Of a stretch of DNA of 64,000 bases, positions 8,236 to 16,113 are shown in pieces. How positions within the stretch are numbered: the first letter of the stretch is position 1; the number at the start of each line of letters is the position of its first letter. Made by a program: the position numbers and the translations under genes. The notes beneath the pieces were generated by a model. The model was given only the letters and a program-made list of their open reading frames with translations, was not told the DNA's origin and did not search any database. Source of the stretch: Granulicella cerasi (GTDB taxonomy: Bacteria > Acidobacteriota > Terriglobia > Terriglobales > Acidobacteriaceae); assembly GCF_025685575.1 (NCBI RefSeq), contig NZ_JAGSYD010000006.1, forward strand, positions 152,272 through 216,271. The letters run 5' to 3'.

Positions 8236-9669
8236 ATGGGTTTGTGTGGCAGCGTAGTCAAGTCAAAGCAGTGGATGCGCGTGAGCGCGGTGGGGGCCTT
8301 GCTGCTCACTGCGGGCAGTGCCTGGGCGCAAACGGCGGCAACGGCCTCGACCGAGCGCATCGCCGCGCTGGAGAAGGCGAATACCGCCAACGCGACGGCG
8401 ATTGCCAGCGCGCAGAGCGCCGGCGATAACGCCTGGATGCTCGTCTCCGCCGCGCTGGTACTGATGATGAGCGGCCCTGGTCTGGCGCTCTTCTACGGCG
8501 GCCTTGTTCGGAAGAAGAACATCCTCGCGACGATGATGCAGACCTTTGCCATGATGGCGATCATCACGGTGCTGTGGGCGCTGTTCGGTTACTCGCTGGC
8601 CTTTGCCCCGGGGCATGGAGCACTGGCGCCGTACATCGGCGGCTTCCAGAATGTCTTCCTGCACGGCGTGGGCACGGACCCTGGCCCCTACGCAGCGACG
8701 ATTCCTTCGCAGACCTTCATGGTCTACCAGTTGATGTTTGCGATCATCACCCCGGCGCTGATCACCGGCGCGTTTGCCGAGCGCATGAAGTTCTCGGCGA
8801 TGGTGGTCTTCCTGATCCTCTGGGCGATCCTCGTGTACTCACCGATGGCGCACATGGTCTGGGGCGTTGGCGGTCTGTTGAACACGACCGGCGGCAAATT
8901 CCCATGCCTCGACTTCGCGGGCGGCACGGTGGTCCACGTGACCTCGGGCGTCAGCGCGCTGGTGACGGCTCTGTACATCGGCAAGCGTGTGGGCTATCCG
9001 CAGAAGCCGATGCCGCCGCACTCGGTGGTGCTCAGCTTCATCGGCGCCTGTCTGCTGTGGGTGGGCTGGTTCGGCTTCAACGCCGGTTCGGCGCTCGCGG
9101 CCTCGGGCCTGGCGACCAGTGCTTTCGTGGCGACGCATTTCGCGGCTGCCGCTGCGGCCTGCGGCTGGCTTGCGGCAGAGTGGATCCGCAACGGCAAGCC
9201 GAGCGCGCTGGGCGGCATTTCGGGTGCGGTAGCGGGCCTTGTCGGCATCACGCCGGCGGCAGGCTTCGTCACGCCGATGGCTGCGCTCTGGATCGGTCTG
9301 ATCACCGGCGTCTTCTGCTTCTACATGGTCGTGAAGGTGAAGAACATCTTCGGCTACGATGACTCGCTGGACGCCTTCGGCGTACACGGCTCGGGCGGTA
9401 CGCTGGGCGCGATCCTGACCGGTTTGTTTGCGCGTGCCTTTGTGAACAAGGGTACGAACATCGACGGCTTTTTCGCCGGAAATCACAAGCAGCTGCTCAA
9501 CCAGTTCATCGGCGTGGCGATCGCCTGGGTGATTTCCATCGTCGGCACGTTGATTATTCTGTTTGTTGTCGATAAGTTGATTGGTCTGCGCGTGAGTGAG
9601 GAAGACGAACGCGAAGGTCTGGACATTACCCAGCATGGCGAAGAAGGCTACGACTGGGACGTTGCCTAA
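8236..9669 (+). CDS. amtB: Ammonium transporter
   Basis: An Amt/MEP/Rh-family ammonium channel. A signal peptide (ALLLTAGSAWAQ) and a short Ala-rich helix (ERIAALEKANTANATAIA) precede eleven predicted membrane helices. Family hallmarks are visible: LALFYGGLVRKKN, the first pore His in DFAGGTVVHVTSG, and the second in FGVHGSGGTLGAILTG. The C-terminal cytoplasmic tail needed for PII regulation is present (LGLRVSEEDEREGLDI region). ATG 8236 is preferred because AGGA lies about nine bases upstream; ATG 8227 is possible. The PII gene follows after 33 bases and glnD after that, so the transporter, its inhibitor and the PII-modifying enzyme are probably co-transcribed under nitrogen control. Confidence 0.93.
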   Translation: MGLCGSVVKSKQWMRVSAVGALLLTAGSAWAQTAATASTERIAALEKANTANATAIASAQSAGDNAWMLVSAALVLMMSGPGLALFYGGLVRKKNILATMMQTFAMMAIITVLWALFGYSLAFAPGHGALAPYIGGFQNVFLHGVGTDPGPYAATIPSQTFMVYQLMFAIITPALITGAFAERMKFSAMVVFLILWAILVYSPMAHMVWGVGGLLNTTGGKFPCLDFAGGTVVHVTSGVSALVTALYIGKRVGYPQKPMPPHSVVLSFIGACLLWVGWFGFNAGSALAASGLATSAFVATHFAAAAAACGWLAAEWIRNGKPSALGGISGAVAGLVGITPAAGFVTPMAALWIGLITGVFCFYMVVKVKNIFGYDDSLDAFGVHGSGGTLGAILTGLFARAFVNKGTNIDGFFAGNHKQLLNQFIGVAIAWVISIVGTLIILFVVDKLIGLRVSEEDEREGLDITQHGEEGYDWDVA

Positions 9670-9702
9670 CCTCAACCAACGCAGCAAGAGGAGCAGAACG
9701 AC

Positions 9703-10041
9703 ATGCAGAAGATTGAGGCGGTCATTCAGCCGTCAAAGCTGGAAGCCGTAAAGGACGCGCTGGTCGAAGCCGGCATCGCGGGCATCACGATCCTGGAGGC
9801 GCGTGGACACGGCCGCCAGAAGGGCCATACGGAGTTCTACCGCGGACGCGAGTACGCCGTGGACCTGTTGCCGAAGATCAAGCTCGAGGTTGTGGTGACC
9901 GACGACATGGCCGAGAAAGCCATCCAGGCCATCATCACCGCAGCCCGCACGGGCCGCATCGGCGACGGCAAGATCTTCGTTTCGAAGATCGACGAAGCTA
10001 TCCGCATTCGCAATGACGAGCGCGGCGAAATCGCGCTCTAA
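9703..10041 (+). CDS. glnK: Nitrogen regulatory protein PII
   Basis: A full-length 112-residue PII protein. The T-loop carries the uridylylation tyrosine in YRGREYAVDLLPK (Tyr51 equivalent), and the B-loop (TGRIGDGKIFV) and C-loop residues for ATP/2-oxoglutarate binding are present. PII trimers sense 2-oxoglutarate and ATP/ADP and, when not uridylylated, plug AmtB. Adjacency to amtB argues for the GlnK paralogue, although sequence alone does not separate GlnB from GlnK. It lies between amtB and glnD, with a Shine-Dalgarno-like AAGAGGAGCAGAAC upstream of the ATG. Confidence 0.93.
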   Translation: MQKIEAVIQPSKLEAVKDALVEAGIAGITILEARGHGRQKGHTEFYRGREYAVDLLPKIKLEVVVTDDMAEKAIQAIITAARTGRIGDGKIFVSKIDEAIRIRNDERGEIAL

Positions 10042-10068
10042 GAGCACCTAAACCACGATCGGGAAGCG

Positions 10069-12678
10069 TTGACGACAAGCGAAGAAACATTGCGTGCCGA
10101 ATACGAACGGCGGATGGCTGACATCCGCCGTGACTTCGAGCGCACAGCCGATGGACCGGCTGCTCTGGCCGCGCGCACAGCGCTGGTAGACGAATTGGTA
10201 GGCCGCTTGTGGTCGGCCGAAATGGCCGCAGAGCCAAAGCTCGCCAACGGCGTCGCTTTCGGCGCGGTGGGTGGCTACGGCCGCCGACAGCTCTTCCCCA
10301 GTTCCGACGTGGACCTGCTTTTTCTGGTCGAGAAGAACGATCTGGCGAAAGAAGCGATTCGGCACGTGTCGCAGGCTCTCTGGGACTGTGGCCTGAAGAT
10401 CGCACTCTCGTCTCGACCCACCAGCGACTGCGAAAAGTTTGAGGCCACGAACCCCGAGTTTGGGCTCAGCCTGATGGACTTCCGCCCTCTCGGCGGCGAC
10501 TCGAAGTTGTTGTCGCGGATGCAGGAGCGTTGCCTCCCACGGCTCTTCAAGCACGACAAGTCGATTCTGGCGGAGCTCGGTTCACTGACGCGCGAACGCC
10601 ACAAGAAGTACGGCAACACGCTCTTTCACCTCGAGCCCAACATCAAGGACTGCCCCGGCGGTCTTCGCGACGGGCATGTGGCGATCTGGCTGCACCGTAT
10701 TCTTTCGGCGAAGGGACGCGACGTGCCGATGATGCAGGCCGAGGAGTTCCGCGAAGCCGAAGAATTCCTGACCTCGGTGCGCGTGTTCCTGCACTATCGC
10801 CACGAGCGCGACGACAACACGCTGGAGTGGCGCTCGCAGGACGCGGCTGCTGAACTCGGCATTGGCTTGAGCCGTGGTCCCGACCGCCGCAGCGCCGACG
10901 GTTCCTACTGGATGCGTGTGTACTTCCGCCATGCGCGCGTGGTGGAGCGTGCCCATGCGCGCGAGGCCGAACTGACAGGGATGCGGCTCAGCGCGGATGA
11001 GACCGTCAAGTCGCTCAAGATTCCTTCGGGCACAGGTTTCCGCATTCGCGATCGTCGCATTGAGCTGGAAGACCGCATGGCGTCGGGCAGCGACCCCGCG
11101 CATGAACCTGAGGTCGTGCTTGCGGTGTTCGCTGCGATGGCGGCCACCGGCACAAAGCTCTCGCCCGAGTCTGAAGAGCGCATCGGCGACGGCATTCCAT
11201 TGCTGAGTGCGCATCTGGAAGAAGGCCCCGGACTATGGCGCTCGCTTTCAAAGATCCTGACCGGCGAGTTTGCCGCGAACGCGCTGCGGACCATGCACGC
11301 GATCGGCATGTTGGAGTTGATCCTGCCGGAGTTCCACGGCATCGACGCGCTGGTGATCCGCGACGCCTACCATCGCTACACCGTCGATGAGCACACCTTT
11401 GTGCTGATCGAGACGCTGCACGGCCTCGAGCAGCCGGCTCCGCAGGGCGCGCCCGACTGGCGCGTGAAGTTCGGCGCCATGATTCGTGAGCTGCAGAACC
11501 CCGGGCTGCTGTACCTCGCCGCGCTGCTGCACGACACCGGCAAGGGCAGGGCCAGCGATGACCACGCAGCCGAAAGCGCGCGCATGGCGACCTCGGTGAT
11601 CGAACGGCTGGAGATGGACTCCTACGATGCCGGCCTCGTGCTGGGGCTCATCGAGAACCATCTGGAGATGTCCGCCGCTCTGCGCCGCGACATCTTCGAC
11701 GCGGAGACTGTGCGCGCCTTTGCCAGCAAGGTGCAGACGCCGGAAGCGCTGCGCATGTTGACCCTGTTCACCTATGCGGACATCAACGCCGTGCACCCGG
11801 ACGCGCTGACGCCGTGGAAGGCCGAGAACCTGTGGCGTCTTTCGATGTCCACGGCCAACCAGCTGGATCGCAGTGTCGATGAAGAGCGCGTGCGCACCGG
11901 CGAAGTCCGCGTGAAGGGCGTGCGCCGTCGCGATACGCGTGTGGCGAGGTTTATGGAGCTGGCACGCGGCGAAGAAGAGATCGCGACGACCTTCCTTGAA
12001 GGCTTCCCGGAGCGTTACCTGGAGACCCGCGCGCCGGAGACGATCTTCCGCCACTTCGAGATGACGCGCCATTTCGCCGAGGAGCCGTTTCAGATCGCCT
12101 TCCGGCACGGCATGAACATGTGCGAGATCACGCTCGTCACGCAGGACCGCCCGCGCCTCTTCGCGGGCATGGCGGGCGCGCTTGCGGCGTGGGGGATGAA
12201 CGTCGTGACCGCAGACGCGTTTGCCAATGCGGCGGGTGTCGTTGTCGATAGCTTCCGCTTCACCGACACGTTCCGCACGCTGGAGTTGAACGAAAGCGAA
12301 CGCGAGCGTTTTGTGACGAGCGTGCGGGAGATGGTCGCCGGCCGGGCGGATGTGGAGTCGATGCTGCGCAGCCGTCGTCGCGCCAAGCGCCGTGCGCCGC
12401 GCGTGCTGGTGGAAACACGGATTGAGTTCGATGACTCTGCGAGCAGCCACGCAACGTTGCTGCAGATCGTGACGCAGGACGTTCCCGGACTGCTGCGCGC
12501 GGTGAGCACGGTGATCTCTGCCGCTGGCTTGAACGTCGAGGTTGCGCTCATCGATACGGAAGGGGAAGTCGCGATTGATGTCTTCTACCTTTCGAGCAAC
12601 GCCGAACGCCTTTCTCCAGATCAAAAGAAGCAGCTCCGAGATGCGTTGCAAGAAGCGATTGAACTCAATGCGAATTAG
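10069..12678 (+). CDS. glnD: Bifunctional PII uridylyltransferase / uridylyl-removing enzyme
   Basis: GlnD adds UMP to the PII T-loop tyrosine when glutamine is low and removes it when glutamine is high. The 869-residue protein has the expected order. The nucleotidyltransferase domain has GGYGRRQLFPSSDVDLLF at residues 68-85. The HD hydrolase domain has LLHDTGKG at about 486-493, preceded by the YTVDEHTF block. Two ACT domains lie at about 685-750 and 790-860. All catalytic signatures are intact. The start is a TTG 27 bases after the PII stop; the GGGAAG before it is very close, so a slightly later start is possible. Its 3' end overlaps the next gene by 11 bases. Linkage of glnD to amtB and PII puts the whole sensor in one unit. 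Confidence 0.92.
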   Translation: MTTSEETLRAEYERRMADIRRDFERTADGPAALAARTALVDELVGRLWSAEMAAEPKLANGVAFGAVGGYGRRQLFPSSDVDLLFLVEKNDLAKEAIRHVSQALWDCGLKIALSSRPTSDCEKFEATNPEFGLSLMDFRPLGGDSKLLSRMQERCLPRLFKHDKSILAELGSLTRERHKKYGNTLFHLEPNIKDCPGGLRDGHVAIWLHRILSAKGRDVPMMQAEEFREAEEFLTSVRVFLHYRHERDDNTLEWRSQDAAAELGIGLSRGPDRRSADGSYWMRVYFRHARVVERAHAREAELTGMRLSADETVKSLKIPSGTGFRIRDRRIELEDRMASGSDPAHEPEVVLAVFAAMAATGTKLSPESEERIGDGIPLLSAHLEEGPGLWRSLSKILTGEFAANALRTMHAIGMLELILPEFHGIDALVIRDAYHRYTVDEHTFVLIETLHGLEQPAPQGAPDWRVKFGAMIRELQNPGLLYLAALLHDTGKGRASDDHAAESARMATSVIERLEMDSYDAGLVLGLIENHLEMSAALRRDIFDAETVRAFASKVQTPEALRMLTLFTYADINAVHPDALTPWKAENLWRLSMSTANQLDRSVDEERVRTGEVRVKGVRRRDTRVARFMELARGEEEIATTFLEGFPERYLETRAPETIFRHFEMTRHFAEEPFQIAFRHGMNMCEITLVTQDRPRLFAGMAGALAAWGMNVVTADAFANAAGVVVDSFRFTDTFRTLELNESERERFVTSVREMVAGRADVESMLRSRRRAKRRAPRVLVETRIEFDDSASSHATLLQIVTQDVPGLLRAVSTVISAAGLNVEVALIDTEGEVAIDVFYLSSNAERLSPDQKKQLRDALQEAIELNAN

Positions 12679-13390
12679 TCGATGGATGGCAGCACTCTGC
12701 TTGATGGCCGCTCCGCTCGCGAACGCGTCGAAGCCGGTGAAGGCGGTGCCGGAAGGGGCTTGCTCCGCAGTCACCGTGCAAGGTGAGGTAGGCAGCGGAG
12801 AAGCCTTCCGCCAGGAGTTCACGCCCGGGCTGGAGCTCTTTGTCGAGCCGTTGAAGTCTGGTTGGATCGTGCGTGTGCTGGAGATGCGGCAGGGGCATGA
12901 GGTCCGCGAGCCGCATGACTGGGCCGAGGTGGCCACGCCGCCGTATCGTTCTGTGTCGCCGCTGTTGATCTCGACGGACTGGGCGTTCCGCGCTCAGGAC
13001 GCGGGTGCCTGGAACCCTCGCCACTTCCGCTACGCGGTCGATCGCCAGCGATTCGACCAGCTCGTCTCCCTGGAGCAACGCGTTCTGGCGAAGGACGGCA
13101 GCGCCATGAATGAACTGGCACGGCTCGTGGTGACGCAACCGGAAGCGCGCTTCCAGCTGATGGATGTGGAGCTTGTCCCGGGCTTACGCGACCAGGCGCC
13201 GATGGCTGCTTCGGTGGCGTCTCGATGGGCGGACACACCCCACGAGGTGGTGCAGGGTGAGCCGCCGTCGGCGCTCGGACGCCTCGCGCGCATCCGTTTT
13301 AAGGTTTGGATCGAGCTGCCGCGAGGTGCGAAACCGGCAGGTGCTCTCGTCGCAGAACACTTTTCCTGCGACGCGAAACCAACCCGGTAG
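12668..13390 (+). CDS. Exported protein of unknown function
   Basis: A 240-residue protein beginning at an ATG 11 bases inside the end of glnD. It has a short signal peptide (MRISRWMAALCLMAAPLANA) and predicted cleavage after residue 20. The mature part holds two cysteines (GACSAV near the N-terminus and HFSCDA near the C-terminus), suggesting one disulphide in the periplasm. It has no transmembrane segment after the signal. I recognise no domain. The overlap with glnD suggests translational coupling, but no functional tie to nitrogen control is evident. Confidence 0.7.
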   Translation: MRISRWMAALCLMAAPLANASKPVKAVPEGACSAVTVQGEVGSGEAFRQEFTPGLELFVEPLKSGWIVRVLEMRQGHEVREPHDWAEVATPPYRSVSPLLISTDWAFRAQDAGAWNPRHFRYAVDRQRFDQLVSLEQRVLAKDGSAMNELARLVVTQPEARFQLMDVELVPGLRDQAPMAASVASRWADTPHEVVQGEPPSALGRLARIRFKVWIELPRGAKPAGALVAEHFSCDAKPTR

Positions 13391-13480
13391 TTCGGTTTCG
13401 CATCGTTATAAATAACCGCAGCTTGTGAAAGCGAGACAAGGGATTACAGAAGTATTGCGAACGCCCTTATACTTGAGCGT

Positions 13481-14092
13481 ATGAGCCAGAATTCCGCCAA
13501 TACGACAACGACCAACGGCCGCCCCACTGAGAGCGCCGACCGCCGCCTGTTCGGTTCCATCGAGAGCCTGGGCATCAACCGTGACAAGGTGGACGAGGTT
13601 GTTTGGGGAAGCGAGCTTCCGGATGGAGTTGTACTCGCCTCCATGGACGCTGCGATCAACTGGGTTCGCAAGAACTCGATCTGGCCGATGACTTTCGGCC
13701 TTGCCTGCTGCGCTATCGAGATGATGTCGATGGGCGGTTCGCGTTATGACATTGCACGCTTCGGTGCTGAGGTGTTTCGCCCCTCGCCCCGTCAGAGCGA
13801 CATCATGATCATCGCGGGTCGTGTTTCGCAGAAGATGGCACCGGTGATTCGTCGTCTGTATGAACAGATGCCGGAGCCGAAGTGGGTTATCTCGATGGGC
13901 GCATGCGCCACGTCGGGCGGCGTGTTCAACAACTACGCGCTGGTACAGGGTGTGAATCAGGTGATTCCGGTCGATGTTTATGTGCCGGGTTGCCCGCCGC
14001 GTCCGGAGCAGCTGCTCTACGCGATCACGCTTTTGCAGGAAAAGATTCAGGCCAGCCGCGGTTCGTTCAAGGAAGCTTTGAACCTGGCCTAG
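13481..14092 (+). CDS. nuoB: NADH-quinone oxidoreductase subunit B
   Basis: NuoB carries the terminal [4Fe-4S] cluster N2 that passes electrons to quinone in complex I. All ligand cysteines are visible: the tandem pair in [10 protein letters not shown], one in GACATSGG and one in PGCPPRPE. The protein has a 40-50 residue Ser/Thr/Asn-rich N-terminal extension before the conserved core ([22 protein letters not shown]). It is unusual to find it alone: none of nuoA, C, D or the remaining subunits is within 13 kb upstream or 20 kb downstream. It could be the genome's only nuoB or a second copy. Confidence 0.9.
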   Translation: MSQNSANTTTTNGRPTESADRRLFGSIESLGINRDKVDEVVWGSELPDGVVLASMDAAINWVRKNSIWPMTFGLACCAIEMMSMGGSRYDIARFGAEVFRPSPRQSDIMIIAGRVSQKMAPVIRRLYEQMPEPKWVISMGACATSGGVFNNYALVQGVNQVIPVDVYVPGCPPRPEQLLYAITLLQEKIQASRGSFKEALNLA

Positions 14093-14152
14093 CAAGGGGC
14101 GGACTTTGGGGGAGCAATAACCACCAAGGTTCGGCCTGAGACGAAGAGATTG

Positions 14153-14171
14153 CCCAAAGAGTTTCTTTGGG
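14153..14171. terminator. Short inverted repeat downstream of nuoB
   Basis: CCCAAAGA (14153-14160) and TCTTTGGG (14164-14171) form a perfect 8-bp stem with a 3-base loop 60 bases after the nuoB stop. There is no T-run directly after it, so termination is possible but not certain; it also lies in the leader region of the next gene. Confidence 0.35.
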
Positions 14172-14317
14172 TAGAGTGCTAACTTGAAGCGCTGCAGTGA
14201 TTTTGTTCTGGACACCAAAATCATCTGCGGTAAAATTTTGGGGAACTAACAAACATTAGCGGGCCTGGACGTGAAAGTCCGCAACAAACTGCAGTTATTT
14301 GAGTGGAGGATTTTAGA

Positions 14318-15952
14318 ATGTCTCAACGTCGTTTTCGCAATATCGGCCGGTACGCGCTGGCTGCATGTGCGGTCAGCCTGGGTTCGGCGAGCCTGATCGC
14401 ACAGACGGCCGCTCCTAGCGGAACGAATCCTTCGCGCGCGGATGTTTTCCTGGGCTATTCGTACATGGGCAACCATGGTGTGGTGAAGCCGTCCAACATC
14501 CGCTTCTCGTCGGTTGACGTAGGCGCGATCGGTAGCGGAGCTTACTACTTCAACAAGTACGCAGGTTTGGAAGTCGTTGCAGTCGCGAACCCGGATGGTC
14601 AGAATGATGGCTTCTACTCCGGTTACGCTGGCCCGATCTTCCGCGCTCCGATGCAGAACTTCACGCTCTTTGCTCACGGTCTCGCTGGCGGTATTCGCGG
14701 CGGTGGCCCGAACAGCGAAGTTCCCGCGACGCTCGAGCACGAGCCCTGGACCTGGGGTGCGGGTCTGATGGTCGGCGGCGGTATGGACTATGATCTGCCG
14801 TTCTTCAACCACATGTTCGGCATTCGCCTTTTCGAGGCTGACTACCGTTACACCCACTTGAACTATGGTCCGGCGACGACGATCCCGACCGCTGGCAACC
14901 TCGGCGGCCGCGCGAACCTCGGTTCGGCTGAGCTCTCGTCGGGTATCCTGATGCACTTCGGCCACATCGTTCCTCCGCCGCCTGTCACCTATGCTTGCGC
15001 TGTGACGGCTCCGACGGGCACGATCTACCCGGGTGATGTGATCACGGTGACCGGTACGGCCACCAACCTGAACCCGAAGAAGGATGCAGCTTACACCTGG
15101 ACTTCGGATGCAGGTCCGGTTGCTGGCACTTCGAACGTGGCTTCGGTCGACACGAAGACGCTTTCGGCTGGCACCTACACGGTCAAGGGCCACGTTTCGC
15201 AGGGCATGAAGCCCGGCCAGTTCTCGGACTGCTCGGCTACGTTCACTGTGACCGCGTTCCAGCCCCCGACAGTTGGCTGCTCGGCAACCCCGTCGACCGT
15301 GAACCCGGGCGATCCTTCGACCATCACTGCTAACGGCGTAAGCCCGCAGAACCGTCCGCTGACCTACAGCTACTCGGCAACTGCTGGTACCGTGAGCGGC
15401 AACACCTCGACGGCGACCCTCCAGACGACCGGCGTTGCTCCCGGCACGATTACCGTGACCTGCAACGTTGTCGACGACAAGGGCCAGACGGCATCGCAGA
15501 TGACCACCGTGACGGTTTCGGCTCCGCCGCCCGCACCGGTTGTCACCAAGAGCCTCTGCACCATCACCTTCGACAAGGACAAGAAGCGCCCGACCCGCGT
15601 GGACAATGAAGCCAAGGCTTGCCTTGACGACATCGCTCTCTCGGCACAGCGTGATCCGCAGTCCAAGCTGGCTGTCATCGGCAGCTCGGAGCCCACGGAG
15701 AAGATGCCTGACCACAAGGCTGCAGAACGTGCAGTCAACGAGAAGGAATACCTCGTTGTGGACAAGGGCCTCGACGCCTCGCGCATCTCGGTCTACACCG
15801 GTGCAGCCGGCACGAAGAGCAGCGCGACGACCCTGATCCCGGTCGGTGCAACGCTCGACATGACGGGTCTCACCCCGGTCGACGAAGCCAAGGTCAAGGC
15901 TGTGCCCCGCACGGCTCACATGGCCCACAAGAAGCACCACCACAAGATGTAA
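14318..15952 (+). CDS. Outer-membrane beta-barrel protein with Ig-like repeats and OmpA-like end
   Basis: The 544-residue precursor starts at an ATG with GGAGG eight bases upstream and has a signal peptide ending near SLIAQ. Residues about 45-225 look like an eight-stranded porin-type barrel (alternating aromatic/hydrophobic strands, ending SSGILMHFGHI). A PPPP linker follows, then two Ig/PKD-like repeats (each with PG-D and TVTG/TVTC strands). The C-terminal domain resembles a diverged OmpA peptidoglycan-binding fold (CTITFDKDKKRPTRVDNEAK, then LAVIGSSEPTE). The tail is basic and His-rich (HMAHKKHHHKM). It is probably an abundant surface structural protein: codon use is strongly biased, the Shine-Dalgarno is strong and a perfect terminator follows. 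Confidence 0.75.
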   Translation: MSQRRFRNIGRYALAACAVSLGSASLIAQTAAPSGTNPSRADVFLGYSYMGNHGVVKPSNIRFSSVDVGAIGSGAYYFNKYAGLEVVAVANPDGQNDGFYSGYAGPIFRAPMQNFTLFAHGLAGGIRGGGPNSEVPATLEHEPWTWGAGLMVGGGMDYDLPFFNHMFGIRLFEADYRYTHLNYGPATTIPTAGNLGGRANLGSAELSSGILMHFGHIVPPPPVTYACAVTAPTGTIYPGDVITVTGTATNLNPKKDAAYTWTSDAGPVAGTSNVASVDTKTLSAGTYTVKGHVSQGMKPGQFSDCSATFTVTAFQPPTVGCSATPSTVNPGDPSTITANGVSPQNRPLTYSYSATAGTVSGNTSTATLQTTGVAPGTITVTCNVVDDKGQTASQMTTVTVSAPPPAPVVTKSLCTITFDKDKKRPTRVDNEAKACLDDIALSAQRDPQSKLAVIGSSEPTEKMPDHKAAERAVNEKEYLVVDKGLDASRISVYTGAAGTKSSATTLIPVGATLDMTGLTPVDEAKVKAVPRTAHMAHKKHHHKM

Positions 15953-15972
15953 GCCTCTGGCTTGCTTCTAAC

Positions 15973-16004
15973 CGAAGGCCGACCGGATTTCCGGTCGGCC
16001 TTCG
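15973..16004 (+). terminator. Rho-independent terminator after barrel protein gene
   Basis: Perfect 14-bp stem: CGAAGGCCGACCGG at 15973-15986, loop ATTT, CCGGTCGGCCTTCG at 15991-16004. It is followed by CATTTCT. It lies 20 bases after the stop codon at 15952. Confidence 0.85.
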
Positions 16005-16113
16005 CATTTCTACCGGCTGCATCGTAGCTGATGGGAAATAAACCATCGCTACGAAAGATCGACGGACAGGGCAAAACGCCGCGGTCTTGTCGCATAAGAT
16101 TGAAGTAGACAAA

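Noticed and set aside
13457..13480. Promoter TTGCGA/TATACT upstream of nuoB
   Set aside because: The two hexamers are only about seven bases apart, too close for a sigma-70 promoter.
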